Shown one piece after another: positions 32,431-46,078 of a stretch of DNA of 64,000 bases; the first letter of the stretch is position 1, and the number at the start of each line of letters is the position of its first letter. Source of the stretch: Bathymodiolus brooksi (Eukaryota > Mollusca > Bivalvia > Mytilida > Modiolidae). The position numbers were made by a program, and so were the translations under genes. The stretch spans positions 33,354,952 through 33,418,951 of the forward strand of contig OY804589.1 of assembly GCA_963680875.1 (NCBI GenBank). Reading direction: 5' to 3'. Under the pieces are notes generated by a model, which saw only the letters and a program-made list of their open reading frames with translations, searched no databases and had not been told where the DNA came from.

Positions 32431-32919
32431 ATGTCCAGTCAGAGGAGAGCCACACAACTAATTCCAGTATTTAAAGTCCTAACTTACGTAGAAAGGCTCA
32501 AGAAACTTAAACTACCAACGTTAACCTATCGTAGAAAAAGAGGAGACATAACAGAAGTTTTCAAAATGACATCTGGCATCCACGACACATTTCTACCATC
32601 TTTGTTTAAACTAAACAACAATAGCAGACCAAGAGGACATAGCAATAAATTATATCAGCACCGAAAAGCAAAAAGTCTAAGGAAGAACTTCTTTACACAA
32701 AGAACTGTAAATATCTGGAACAACCTGCCGGAAAGTGTGATAAGCGCAAAAACAACCAAAAGATTTGAAAGTAGACTAGACAAACATTGGGAAGCACAAG
32801 AACTACTGTATAACTACGAAGCAGACCTAACCACCAGCAGTGAGCTAAACAGTTTAGAAGATGAAGATTTGGAGCTGAGAATAGTGGTCGGAGGCCAGCG
32901 CTCAGAAGCGAACCTGTAA
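32431..32919 (+). pseudogene. LINE ORF2 C-terminal tail, copy 2
   Basis: Translated sequence identical to the copy at 21974-22462. Confidence 0.75.
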
Positions 32920-33541
32920 GTATATATTAAGGTAGTTCGGGGGTTTAAAATTTCGCGGATTGTGCGACTATTGGTGCGCATCTTTCTCTATCCAGAGTTG
33001 TCGTTCCCACTACGCTCCACTCTATCTCTGTCAACGCTCATTTTACAAGATTTTTGTAAAATTTTGAAACAGTAAAAAAATGTACCTAAAATTGTTTTAA
33101 TTATTATAAATATCAATAAAGATGAAAATAAATCACTCATTTCAAATCAATTCTCTCTTAAAAATGATTTGTGATCGTTTTTAATTTTTACCTCCGCAAA
33201 ATAGTTCTACAAGAAGTGGGGGGAAAATAAAATACCCCGCAATGGCGGAAAAGCTGAAAAAACTAAGAATTGTTAAAAAAAAAATACCCCTTTCATCAAC
33301 CAATCAGAAGACAGCATTCTGATATAAGTTGTAATTAATATTCATATACGAATCTTGATCTCGAAAACGAAAAACGATTTCCATTTTCTGTACCCTGAGA
33401 TTGTAACGCCAACGGATTCAACAATACTTGCATTTACAGAGGGTAGTAAGTGTATAATAGAATATTAGCAGGTACGCTATTGATTTGAAGTTCTCTTAGC
33501 AGAGTCAAAGAAATGCAAATGCTATGTTATTGGAGACTTAC

Positions 33542-33838
33542 CACCATGTTTGTAACTAGGGTAACCCGACGGGTGTCAAATGTGGAGCATGAAGTGTTCA
33601 CTCTTCTGTAGAAGGTGAGAACACCCCCGTTTTTAGTGGTGTTTATCTTGTTCATGTACAATAACATATCGTCATTTTGTAGATCCGTGTTGTGCAATGA
33701 TTTCAGCTTAAAAGGGTGTTCGTATTGTTTTACAATAACGACAGGTGTCACTAGTGGAGCAGGAACTACATACCCTTCTGGGGCACCCGAGTCCCCCCTC
33801 ATTTTTATTTGGGTTCGTGTCGCTAACATTTTTATTAT
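33542..33838 (-). CDS. Candidate internal exon of unrecognised gene, copy 3
   Basis: As copy 2, but with Met for Ile at the fourth codon (atgtta), and still open across all 99 codons between acceptor and donor. Confidence 0.45.
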
Positions 33839-34161
33839 CTGTGGAATTTAGTCGTCCATCATTATCGTTTTGATCTTTTTGCCTATTTTTTGTTTGTCTT
33901 TCTTCGAACTACGGCTTCTGATTACCCCTATGATATCTTCAAACTTTCCATTGACAATAGCAGGGTTCTTTGATAGTTACATTTGTATGCATTGAACCCT
34001 TTTATATTACGATACGATTTTGAATATGTGTGTTTATCAACCGGAAAGGATATCAACTTCGCCATTTATGGTTGCCTATTTCGGTGTTACATTTTATTTA
34101 AAAATTAAATGACCAACTTATGGACACGTGTTGGCAATATTTGTGACGTTCATCTAACAAG

Positions 34162-34410
34162 ACATGTAACTTAATTATGTCAACTATGTCAAGGTCGCCT
34201 GTTTTATTGTATTTTTTTGTAACAAACCACGTGACTTAATTCTGACAACTAAGTCAGACTCGCCTGTTTTATTGTATTTGCCAGGTATCAAACCACGTGA
34301 CTTAATTTGTCAACTATGTCAAGGTCGTCTATTTTCTTGTATTTTTGGTAACAAACCACGTGACTTAATTCTGTCAACTATGTCAAGGTCGCCTGTTTTC
34401 TTCTATTTGT
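34162..34410. repeat. 65/66-bp minisatellite, copy 3 (four monomers)
   Basis: Same short form as copy 2. Confidence 0.85.
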
Positions 34411-35621
34411 TGTAGTCGATTATTTTGTTGACTATATATATGTCAAGCATTACAACCATACACGATATTAAAACCTATATGACGAATCTGTAAACCAACT
34501 GTACCATTTATTGGGACATACGAAAGGAACGGACGACAAGGTAAAGTAAAATTGTTTATGACACATATAATCTTTATCAGCAAAATACTAGTAGTGTAAA
34601 ACAGGAAAGCTCTCTCTTGTTATCAATGGTGGTTCGAAACGTATTCGAGAAAAGACAAAAGGGTTCTAGATTTCTGATAAATTTTACACCTATTTTGATT
34701 AATTAATAGGGTTACACCCTAATACTTATTTAGATTTTCATTTTTAATTTAGGTCTACCTGTATCAGTCATAGATGCCCTTGGTTGTGATGTTTGGACGT
34801 TTGAGTTTTCAGCCTTTCAGTGTTTTCTTCCCAATTATATTGCAATTAAGCGCCACTGAACAAATTCATTAAAGAAATGAAATATGGTGCACTTAATCAA
34901 TATCGGCTTCAGAATATTTGATGTTTTTTTTTTAAATAAAAACGTAGGTATCTAAATTAGTGCACACGACGCGTTACTGGAATAACCGCTATTAGGTACG
35001 CTCAACGTCGACAGAACTCAAAAATATCTAGGAGTAAAAAACCAAAGGGCTCAAACTAGACAGCAAAAATTGTCTCATGTCACTCAGAATAATGCATTGC
35101 ATATAAAATAAACAAGGACTGGGTGCAGTGGAGAGGAGCTGTGGCAATGGCTATAAATCCCTTCTCGACTTTACAAGGTGGGGCACTATGTTTTTGTCCC
35201 CTTCTAAAACTACGTTTTTTGGCAAATAAATTTCAGATAAAGATGAAATCTTGTCATGGTTGTTATTTTGCTTGTAAGTTTTAAAAACTTGACAACCCCA
35301 CGCACACATACTGTACGATCCATTCCTACACCTCTGTGTTACACTAGTGGAGCAGGTACTGCTTACACTTCCGGAACACATCAGTTACCCCCACCCGGTT
35401 TTCAGTAGTGTTCGTGTTGCTTGATCTTTAGTTTTCTGTGTATTCATTTGTCGACTCTTGTTTGTTGGTTTTTTTAATGTATTGTCTGTCCTTTGATTTA
35501 CTGCATTGTATTACCCTTTTCGCATCTTTAATATGATCCAGATCAATTATATGAATAGGACTCATTTATTTCTTTAAAACACAAATCATTAGAAAATGAT
35601 CGTATAGGTTCTGCTATGATT

Positions 35622-37328
35622 CTATTGTCCTCTTGAAACATCAAACAGAAAAGCAATATCTCTCTCATTTACAACTAGTAACTTATTAGTTGATCTTTCA
35701 TAATCAAGTACAATTGGTTCCACTAGACCATCTTTAGAAGACAATAGTTGTCTATGACATTGTCCATCAGGGGAGATAACCACGACATTGATAGAATCAC
35801 GACCGACGACATACAGGTTTCCATCATTGTCTACGGAGATACCAAGTGGACATTTTAAAACACGTTCATCTTTGAATTCCCATTGTATTGTACCTTGTAG
35901 ATCACAGCATGTCACGGTATGTGTTTTCCAGCTTGTGTAGTACAGTTTGTCTCCAAATGTGGCTATGTAATGAACGTTAGACATCTCTCTTCCGATATCA
36001 CCCACGGATTTATCACTGAGGTTTAACATCTTTAGTCCTATATTCCCTGCACAGTAATAAATTGTTCTACCTCTAATCGCCATGCCATGAATGTAAGTAT
36101 CCATGGAGATAGTTGTCATGACTTTCTTACTTTCTATGTTTATTATAGCTATGCATCTTTTATCTCCAATTCCAGATGATACAGCAAGGCTATTTTCCTC
36201 TTTTATATAAAGTGTATCATAGGTGTAGGATCCTATTTGATCTTGCCCAATTTGGAATAGTTCTACTCCTTCTTTATTGAAAAATTGTACAATATGTTTT
36301 TCGTAGCAGGAACATACCATTCTACCATCTGGAAGTAAAGAACATCCTGTGATATCATTTACCTTTGTTTTAACCTTTTGTGTCAGATTCAGGTGTATAT
36401 TTTCAACTGACATAGGTGGTAGGTCAGCTACCATTATCTGGGCTTGTTTGTCCTTTTTTCTAGCTAAGGTTAACTCACGAGGCTTTGATTCAACAACTAC
36501 TTCTCCAAAGCTTTGAATGCTGGTGGTTAAGTTCTTCAGACTCATATCTATATTGCATGATATCTTGGTTTGTTTAAGACTGTCGCTGTTCACTAGAGCA
36601 TGTAAACACGTGTCTTGGGCTTCTACATCACTCCCTATTTCCTTCAAGGCCAGAAATGTTTGCAGGTCTGATGCATACTGTTTTATATTGACCATGTTTG
36701 TCTTGTATTCACTCAGTTCTTTCTGTTTCTCATCTAAAGATGCCATTAATTCACTTGTTTGACTGGTTACTATGGTTACAGCTTCAGTCAATTCATTTAG
36801 CAGATCTTCTTGTAACTTGTCAAGATGATTATTGATTTTTTTCCTTAGTTCCCGTATTTCATTCCCAATTATTCTTTTCTGTTCTGTAACAGTACCTGCG
36901 TTGTTCTCTCTGTTTTGTCGAATTTTGTGGATATTTTCCATCATTTCGTCTATTAATTGTTCTGTTTCATTGAATTCATGTGACGTCTTCACGTTTTTAA
37001 CTATATTTTCAAGAATAGTTAAACCTTTGCATTCGCTATGATTTTCAAAGATACAAATTTTGCAACAGGGGAACCCATGTTCCTTACAGTATAACTGAAA
37101 CCTTTCATTGTGCTTGTTGCAGAACTCTCTAATTTCTAAAACGAACGACGGCAACGCTTGGTATTCAGAAATAGGCATGGTGTTATGGTTTCGGGAGGCG
37201 TTCGAAAAACTATGATGCTGTGTGCAGTCTATGCATAATCCTTGATCGCATTCTGGACACCACACTTCTGATGGCTTAGAAATATGGCGGACATCACATA
37301 TACCACAGCTAGATGGAGAACTCGTCAT
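35622..37328 (-). CDS. TRIM-like B-box/propeller protein, copy 3
   Basis: 568 codons, with the copy-2 type propeller except R556, which it shares with copies 1 and 4. Its translation is identical to copy 4. AATAAA lies at 35570-35565, the 3' splice site at 37342-37341, and the leader exon at 40874-41010. No lesions were seen. Confidence 0.9.
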   Translation of the reverse strand: MTSSPSSCGICDVRHISKPSEVWCPECDQGLCIDCTQHHSFSNASRNHNTMPISEYQALPSFVLEIREFCNKHNERFQLYCKEHGFPCCKICIFENHSECKGLTILENIVKNVKTSHEFNETEQLIDEMMENIHKIRQNRENNAGTVTEQKRIIGNEIRELRKKINNHLDKLQEDLLNELTEAVTIVTSQTSELMASLDEKQKELSEYKTNMVNIKQYASDLQTFLALKEIGSDVEAQDTCLHALVNSDSLKQTKISCNIDMSLKNLTTSIQSFGEVVVESKPRELTLARKKDKQAQIMVADLPPMSVENIHLNLTQKVKTKVNDITGCSLLPDGRMVCSCYEKHIVQFFNKEGVELFQIGQDQIGSYTYDTLYIKEENSLAVSSGIGDKRCIAIINIESKKVMTTISMDTYIHGMAIRGRTIYYCAGNIGLKMLNLSDKSVGDIGREMSNVHYIATFGDKLYYTSWKTHTVTCCDLQGTIQWEFKDERVLKCPLGISVDNDGNLYVVGRDSINVVVISPDGQCHRQLLSSKDGLVEPIVLDYERSTNKLLVVNERDIAFLFDVSRGQ

Positions 37329-37756
37329 AATGTTGATATCCTGAAATATATTGTAAATTGTTCAAATTCAAATTTAAAGCTTTACGTGTAACCTCCATTC
37401 TATGCAAACAAACACTAAAATTAATTGATTCAAATCAGATTTTCTGTTTGCAGATATTTTTTTTAAATTGAAATTTGAAATTGGATTTTCCCAGTGAAAT
37501 CTGGTTTAATTTTGGTTCAGTTGATACCGAGGATAAGATATAAATGCTTACGACGTACACCAAGTGATTGCAAATATATACTATGACGCTGACACCAACA
37601 TTAACTTATGTGAGAAAATGTTAACCTTTCTTATATGAATTATTACAAAAATATATTTATAAACATAAACAAGGTTATTTACAAATGTTCACCACATATA
37701 AAGATAACCTTTACAAATATTTAAACATCAAAGTTTATTATAGATTAAATGTATTT

Positions 37757-38009
37757 GATTTGATTTATTGTGTTTAACGCCATGTTCAGCAATATTTCAG
37801 CTATATCATGGCGACCAGTTTTAGTGGTGGAGGAAGCCGGAGTACCCGGAGAGAACCACTGACCATGGGTAAGCAACCGGTAAACTTTATAACTTGCAGC
37901 TGCGTGTCGAGTGCACTCTTTTGTAATTTACAAATCCGGGTGTGAAACCACGCCGTATTGGTGATAGGCAGGTAATCCAACTACCTAACTCATTGAGCCA
38001 CCCGGGTCC
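37757..38009 (-). repeat. tRNA-derived SINE in intron 1, copy 3
   Basis: Shared insertion, equivalent to 16845-17098. Confidence 0.75.
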
Positions 38010-38149
38010 TATTAAATGTATTTTGATATAATATCTGTACTAGTTTACATATAGAGGGAAATGTTTTGAATGGCAGTTTAAAGTTCACAAAATATAACAA
38101 AAGAATAATATGAAAGTTCGATATGCCTGAACCACATCGATGTTTAAAT

Positions 38150-38459
38150 CAGTTAGTTAGCCTGCCCGTCTCGAGTGCGGTAGATCATGGTTCGAGTCCC
38201 GGTTGGGTCAAACCAAAGACTGTTTCACCGCTCAGCATGCAGTTTCAATGAGGATGAGTATTTGGCTGAGAATCCGGAATATGTGTTCGATTGTAGCAGC
38301 ATGTCTGCAAGCCGAATGTTGTTTCAGCGGGCTAACACTATAAAACTCCATTATATATGTTTGCATGTAGAAAGGATCGAAGTGCAAATTGCTCCCGCCA
38401 TATGATATAGCTGTGAAAATAGCTCATTTGGAGTAAAGCAACATTTACTCGCTCAATAT
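38150..38459 (+). repeat. tRNA-headed SINE, second family, copy 3
   Basis: Shared insertion, equivalent to 17238-17547. Confidence 0.65.
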
Positions 38460-38675
38460 GCCTGAAATAAGGTCAATGTTAAAACCCGGACTGGACCTTG
38501 TCTCTGATTCTGTGTTTTACGTGCAGGGAACGTAGGACGCTCCAAACATGGAACTCACTATGGTTCACGCTCAGTTGTCTTCTATTATAACTTATAGAGA
38601 GGGTATCCTTTATCTGCCACTTGATTAATATGATGAGTACCTCTGTGTGTCGAGCCATGCTGGGAACCGTAACCA

Positions 38676-38855
38676 GTCAAATTTCGCATAAACATTACAA
38701 ATGACCCAAAATGTCAATGTCGTGCACCTTTCGAAGACTCAATTCATTATCTAATGGAATGTCCATTATACCAAAACGAAAGAGATTGTCCTTTTAGAAG
38801 CTTAAGAGAAACCAAAAAATTTATAGAAACATTACTTTTGGAAACGATGAAATAA
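38676..38855 (+). pseudogene. LINE C-terminal zinc-knuckle fragment, copy 3
   Basis: Same as the copy at 28220-28399. Confidence 0.65.
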
Positions 38856-39532
38856 ATATAAATGAAAATTCTATGATCTTCAATAAAGTTCGAGCATATA
38901 TTCTAGACAAACAAAAAGATTTTAATCAGTGGTCGTTCATCTGGTCTACATCAACATCAACTTATTTCCCATGTTTCGCTATATTATGTAATTATTATTT
39001 ATATTTTTGCATGTGCTATTTTTGCTGACATTATTATATGTGTATTATTTGTAGGGAGAGGACAGTTCATAAGTTGTGATAACTTTTTGTCCAATCCCAT
39101 TGCTGTTTTATTTGCAATAAAATAATATTAAACTACAAAAACCAGTCAAATACACTGATATTTCAAAAATTGTAAAATGAATGTTGTATTTCTTATATAT
39201 ATATAAAAAGAAGGAAGGACTAGCTCATCATTTCAGGTGATAATATCTTAAACATTTTTCAGTAGCTGTACCAGTCTTACAATCATTACCATTCGATGCA
39301 GAGAAGTGTTGGGGAAAAAGTCCACCCAAAGTTAAAAAAAAACCTATCTGTTGGCACTGGCACAGTTGTCTATAACATTATAATACACATATATATCTCC
39401 ATCTATATGGTAAATTGATATATCAATATTAACGTGCAGCAAAAATTGATGTTTATATATAAAAATCTCCATCGAGAGTGAGGGAAATGTTGCCTCGAAC
39501 CCAATTTTCAGAGTTCTAATATAGTATTATTA

Positions 39533-39653
39533 GTGATGTTTTTCATATTGGCCTAGTTATAGGTTCGAGGCCTGCTGTATTGGCCTGAGGCGCAGACGAA
39601 CGCCAATACAGCAGACCGAGGACCTATAACTAGGCCAATATGAAAAACATCAC
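39533..39653. repeat. Long hairpin element I, copy 3
   Basis: Same foldback as 18621-18741. Confidence 0.8.
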
Positions 39654-40873
39654 GTAATGATACCTTTATTAATTAACCAGTCCAATATCTCTCGGGATTT
39701 TTCCTTGCAATTGTCGAAATGTCTAGCGGATTCCGATCTAGTTGTTATTGGACTGACTGGAATTGGGCTAATACGGAAAATATCCGTATTGGACTGGTTT
39801 TTGCCGTATTGGCCCAATGAAAGTTTTTATATTGCATTGACAGATTTGATCATATAAAGGCTAATAAATCAAAGTTAATTAATAATTGTTAATATTGTGG
39901 TTATCACCACTCTGTATTGCACATCAATGTATACTTTATACTACATTAAAATAAATGAATAAATGAATGAATGAATGAATGAATATTTGTGCATAGATGG
40001 AGGAAGTAATTAATCTCATATTCTATATGTGTTAAATCCTGCCTGATTTGGTCCTGCAATCAGACTTCAGTCTGGGTCCAACCTCAAGTCCCCTCCAGTA
40101 TTCAGAGTGTACTTTTTTTTTATACAACTACAGTTTTAAGTATTGGTATTTAGCATATTAAATACAAACAGGCAATGCATAATTTTGTTGTTGTTGGTCT
40201 TATTAAAAAGGGGCTGTGTATTTAAAACATCGCTGTTCATCCTAGTAAAAATTCATATGACATGTTTGAAGATACCACATGGAGAAAACAACAGCCGTTA
40301 ATAGAAGAACAGACAATGGTGAATACAATGGCAAAAGGAAAAGGACAAAATGACAAACACTGTCAAATAATGTCTTCTGATGAATAAACTCAAATTCAGA
40401 AAATGGCGGATGAGGAAGTTAAATGGTCACGATATTTTTATTTTGTCACGATTATAATCAATACTGACACGTGATTTTCCTAATAATAGACTTAGTGATC
40501 TTTAAATTCAGCGCTTGAACCAATTCAATATTTATATACTTGTAAATTAAACTCAAAATTATTATGTAGCTAATTATTTTTAAAGTGTTTTTTTTTTTTT
40601 AGAAAGAACGTAAACGGAATCGTCAAAGGAACTAGCGGCTCACTTGAGCTTATAGCTGCGGAACCGTAGCCCTTATGGTCCTTGGCCAGTTTTCTGATAT
40701 TTGCGAACCGTAGGGCTACGGATTTCACCCTATCAAAAACTTTCGAAACTGCGCGGTGAAAATCTTGCGCCGCTTTTTTGTAAATTTTTGTCATGAAATC
40801 GGGTGCGAGAACGATCAAACATATATATTTCGTTTCGTTAAATATTTATCTACATTCTTCTATACTTACTTAC

Positions 40874-41010
40874 CTGTTAATATTCATTTCCAGCTCATTA
40901 TCATAACAAATGTCTCGATATTAACTGATCCCGCCTACTTCGTTCCGCCATCTTGTCATTGTGGTATTCTCGCTTTGAGGTCAATTTTCAAATAAGCAGC
41001 ATATTTTATA
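40874..41010 (-). promoter_or_regulatory. Predicted promoter and 5' UTR exon, copy 3
   Basis: TATAAAA at 41010-41004; donor begins at 40873. Confidence 0.45.
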
Positions 41011-41313
41011 TCACAATAATTACATTTAATCTGCATTACACAATACTGATGAACTTCATAGCTATTTATATTATAATATACAATTAGATATTTATACATA
41101 TATGTCGTTCTGCTCATGGATTTTTTTTATGTATATCCCCTCCTTTGCCCCTTTTATATAATACTGGTGAACTTATTGCTATTTATGTTATAATATAATA
41201 TTACACTTAACGTTTTTATTTTCCCTATTTGTCTTTGTTAGCGCAGCCGGTCACTATTTTCGTATATGGACAGGTCATGTACCTGCATTATTATAGATAA
41301 AAAGTATAATATA

Positions 41314-41515
41314 GCAAATAGTTCATGTCACTTCGGGTCATATGGCAGTATATGGACCGGTCCGTCACCAAAAAAATATTATATGGACCTCAGAAGCTTC
41401 GGTCCATATAATATTATTTTGGTGACGGACCGGTCCATATACTGCCATTTAATTTGGTGACGGACCGGTCCATATACTGCCATATGATCCTCAGTGCCAT
41501 GAACTAATTGCTATT
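41314..41515. repeat. Long palindrome element II, copy 3
   Basis: Expanded form, as in copies 1 and 2. Confidence 0.85.
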
Positions 41516-41593
41516 TAATTTGTCTGTATTTTCAGTTAGTAGATTTTTCTCATTGTAATGATTACTAATTAAAATGTAATAAAATATTTAAAG

Positions 41594-41831
41594 CAGTGTT
41601 GTTTTATTATCATCTTTGTCTGAATCATGATTTTATTTATTGTTGTTTTGTTGTCATCTTTGTTTGTGTTAAACATCATTTTTACAGCAGTGTTGTTTTG
41701 TTGTCATCTTTGTTTGTGTTAAACATCATTTTTACAGCAGTGTTGTTTTGTTGTCATCTTTGTTTGTGTTAAACATCATTTTTACAGCAGTGTTGTTTTG
41801 TTATCATCTTTGTGTGTTTTCAACATAATTT
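41594..41831. repeat. 50-bp minisatellite, copy 3
   Basis: Same monomer number as copies 1 and 2. Confidence 0.8.
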
Positions 41832-42886
41832 TATCCTCACTCACACTGAAGAATGGTGGTCGACTACATTAATTTCGTCCTATTTAATGACATCAATTGG
41901 ATTTCCGATCAACAAGAAAACCATACATTTTGTTGAAGATCATGGAAGGTTCGATCCCAAGTGTTCAATTCAAATTGTTCATAACACATAGTCTCTCAGA
42001 ATATTTTTTTTTTAAATATTTGTTTATTAAAATAAACAAATAGTTTCACAAAAGATTTTCAAATAAATTTTTGTTAAATATGGCTATTAAATTTGCATAT
42101 TTGGCAAAATTCAAAATATATAAAACTATTCATTAAATTCAGCTCATTCTAGTTTAAAATGTAGCAGTTATGGTCATTTGCACTTTTGGGTGGATATCAG
42201 GAAGGAAAACATCCAAGGAATATCCCATTCTAGATTGGATTAATTTGACTCTGTGGTTTCAGAAGATTTTTAAATTAATTTTTGTCAAAATCGGGATAAT
42301 TTGCATATTTTCTGTAAAACACATGTATCCGAAAAAACATGTAACATGTCATACCTTTCATTAAAATGGAACTACTGTGCAAATATGGTGAAAAAATGTG
42401 ACTTCATTAAATCTAAAGGATTGTTTTACCCCTTGATCTATTTATAGTAACAGCTGCCATGAGCTAGTGATTGTCGTTTAACACCATGTGAGCAATTTTT
42501 CAGCTATTTTGCATGACAAGATCAAGTAATATTTCGACAATATGATGATATCCATTTTTTAATAGACCAGTCCTATTTTTACAATTCTAGCTCACTTAAG
42601 CATCAGTATGAGGGTATAGACATCTCGCTCCACTCCGATACATTATCCCGATTCCGATTCAACCAGTCTTAATGCTGCCTGCTTAGCTTTTTGATGAAAT
42701 ATTATTATAATTCGCCATGTTTTATTGTTAATTTCGTGAATATGGAAAAATCTTGCAGTATTTTGTAGGATTTCGAAAAAAATATATTGATATTGAAAAT
42801 CAATGATATATTTATTGTATATATTCTGGAATATGCCAACAATATATGGAATCCGTACAAAAAGAAACATATAACAGCAATCGAGA

Positions 42887-43375
42887 ATGTCCAGTCAGAG
42901 GAGAGCCACACAACTAATTCCAGTATTTAAAGTCCTAACTTACGTAGAAAGGCTCAAGAAACTTAAACTACCAACGTTAACCTATCGTAGAAAAAGAGGA
43001 GACATAACAGAAGTTTTCAAAATGACATCTGGCATCCACGACACATTTCTACCATCTTTGTTTAAACTAAACAACAATAGCAGACCAAGAGGACATAGCA
43101 ATAAATTATATCAGCACCGAAAAGCAAAAAGTCTAAGGAAGAACTTCTTTACACAAAGAACTGTAAATATCTGGAACAACCTGCCGGAAAGTGTGATAAG
43201 CGCAAAAACAACCAAAAGATTTGAAAGTAGACTAGACAAACATTGGGAAGCACAAGAACTACTGTATAACTACGAAGCAGACCTAACCACCAGCAGTGAG
43301 CTAAACAGTTTAGAAGATGAAGATTTGGAGCTGAGAATAGTGGTCGGAGGCCAGCGCTCAGAAGCGAACCTGTAA
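42887..43375 (+). pseudogene. LINE ORF2 C-terminal tail, copy 3
   Basis: Translated sequence identical to the other two copies. Unit 4 lacks this segment. Confidence 0.75.
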
Positions 43376-43998
43376 GTATATATTAAGGTAGTTCGGGGGT
43401 TTAAAATTTCGCGGATTGTGCGACTATTGGTGCGCATCTTTCTCTATCCAGAGTTGTCGTTCCCACTACGCTCCACTCTATCTCTGTCAACGCTCATTTT
43501 ACAAGATTTTTGTAAAATTTTGAAACAGTAAAAAAATGTACCTAAAATTGTTTTAATTATTATAAATATCAATAAAGATGAAAATAAATCACTCATTTCA
43601 AATCAATTCTCTCTTAAAAATGATTTGTGATCGTTTTTAATTTTTACCTCCGCAAAATAGTTCTACAAGAAGTGGGGGGAAAATAAAATACCCCGGCAAT
43701 GGCGGAAAAGCTGAAAAAACTAAGAATTGTTAAAAAAAAAATACCCCTTTCATCAACCAATCAGAAGACAGCATTCTGATATAAGTTGTAATTAATATTC
43801 ATATACGAATCTTGGTCTCGAAAACGAAAAACGATTTCCATTTTCTGTACCCTGAGATTGTAACGCCAACGGATTCAACAATACTTGCATTTACAGAGGG
43901 TAGTAAGTGTATAATAGAATATTAGCAGGTACGCTATTGATTTGAAGTTCTCTTAGCAGAGTCAAAGAAATGCAAATGCTATGTTATTGGAGACTTAC

Positions 43999-44295
43999 CA
44001 CCATGTTTGTAACTAGGGTAACCCGACGGGTGTCAAATGTGGAGCATGAAGTGTTCACTCTTCTGTAGAAGGTGAGAACACCCCCGTTTTTAGTGGTGTT
44101 TATCTTGTTCATGTACAATAACATATCGTCATTTTGTAGATCCGTGTTGTGCAATGATTTCAGCTTAAAAGGGTGTTCGTATTGTTTTACAATAACGACA
44201 GGTGTCACTAGTGGAGCAGGAACTACATACCCTTCTGGGGCACCCGAGTCCCCCCTCATTTTTATTTGGGTTCGTGTCGCTAAAATTTTTATTAT
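43999..44295 (-). CDS. Candidate internal exon of unrecognised gene, copy 4
   Basis: Open across 99 codons between the same splice signals; same peptide as copy 2. Confidence 0.45.
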
Positions 44296-44618
44296 CTGTG
44301 GAATTTAGTCGTCCATCATTATCGTTTTGATCTTTTTGCCTATTTTTTGTTTGTCTTTATTCGAACTACGGCTTCTGATTACCCCTATGATATCTTCAAA
44401 CTTTCCATTGACAATAGCAGGGTTCTTTGATAGTTACATTTGTATGCATTGAACCCTTTTATATTACGATACGATTTTGAATATGTGTGTTTATCAACCG
44501 GAAAGGATATCAACTTCGCCATTTATGGTTGCCTATTTCGGTGTTACATTTTATTTAAAAATTAAATGACCAACTTATGGACACGTGTTGGCAATATTTG
44601 TGACGTTCATCTAACAAG

Positions 44619-44867
44619 ACATGTAACTTAATTATGTCAACTATGTCAAGGTCGCCTGTTTTATTGTATTTTTTTGTAACAAACCACGTGACTTAATTCT
44701 GACAACTAAGTCAGACTCGCCTGTTTTATTGTATTTGCCAGGTATCAAACCACGTGACTTAATTTGTCAACTATGTCAAGGTCGTCTATTTTCTTGTATT
44801 TTTGGTAACAAACCACGTGACTTAATTCTGTCAACTATGTCAAGGTCGCCTGTTTTCTTCTATTTGT
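44619..44867. repeat. 65/66-bp minisatellite, copy 4 (four monomers)
   Basis: Same short form as copies 2 and 3. Confidence 0.85.
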
Positions 44868-46078
44868 TGTAGTCGATTATTTTGTTGACTATATATATGT
44901 CAAGCATTACAACCATACACGATATTAAAACCTATATGACGAATCTGTAAACCAACTGTACCATTTATTGGGACATACGAAAGGAACGGACGACAAGGTA
45001 AAGTAAAATTGTCTATGACACATATAATCTTTATCAGCAAAATACTAGTAGTGTAAAACAGGAAAGCTCTCTCTTGTTATCAATGGTGGTTCGAAACGTA
45101 TTCGAGAAAAGACAAAAGGGTTCTAGATTTCTGATAAATTTTACACCTATTTTGATTAATTAATAGGGTTACACCCTAATACTTATTTAGATTTTCATTT
45201 TTAATTTAGGTCTACCTGTATCAGTCATAGATGCCCTTGGTTGTGATGTTTGGACGTTTGAGTTTTCAGCCTTTCAGTGTTTTCTTCCCAAATATATTGC
45301 AATTAAGCGCCACTGAACAAATTCATTAAAGAAATGAAATATGGTGCACTTAATCAATATCGGCTTCAGAATATTTGATGTTTTTTTTTTAAATAAAAAC
45401 GTAGGTATCTAAATTAGTGCACACGACGCGTTACTGGAATAACCGCTATTAGGTACGCTCAACGTCGACAGAACTCAAAAATATCTAGGAGTAAAAAACC
45501 AAAGGGCTCAAACTAGACAGCAAAAATTGTCTCATGTCACTCAGAATAATGCATTGCATATAAAATAAACAAGGACTGGGTGCAGTGGAGAGGAGCTGTG
45601 GCAATGGCTATAAATCCCTTCTCGACTTTACAAGGTGGGGCACTATGTTTTTGTCCCCTTCTAAAACTACGTTTTTTGGCAAATAAATTTCAGATAAAGA
45701 TGAAATCTTGTCATGGTTGTTATTTTGCTTGTAAGTTTTAAAAACTTGACAACCCCACGCACACATACTGTACGATCCATTCCTACACCTCTGTGTTACA
45801 CTAGTGGAGCAGGTACTGCTTACACTTCCGGAACACATCAGTTACCCCCACCCGGTTTTCAGTAGTGTTCGTGTTGCTTGATCTTTAGTTTTCTGTGTAT
45901 TCATTTGTCGACTCTTGTTTGTTGGTTTTTTTAATGTATTGTCTGTCCTTTGATTTACTGCATTGTATTACCCTTTTCGCATCTTTAATATGATCCAGAT
46001 CAATTATATGAATAGGACTCATTTATTTCTTTAAAACACAAATCATTAGAAAATGATCGTATAGGTTCTGCTATGATT

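Larger units (their letters stand above)
22883..33339. repeat. Tandem segmental unit, copy 2
   Basis: About 10456 bp, matching copies 3 and 4 with only scattered single-base differences. Private bases include 'caccatgtg' (27.10 kb), a one-base A-run contraction near 27.19 kb and 'aacttcaag' near 29.63 kb. Stretches without genes correspond to those listed for copy 1. Confidence 0.95.
33340..43796. repeat. Tandem segmental unit, copy 3
   Basis: About 10457 bp. Differs from copy 2 by isolated substitutions, for example 'cttgatctcg' at about 33.36 kb, and 'gggctaatacgg' at about 39.77 kb where the others have 'gggccaatacgg'. Confidence 0.95.
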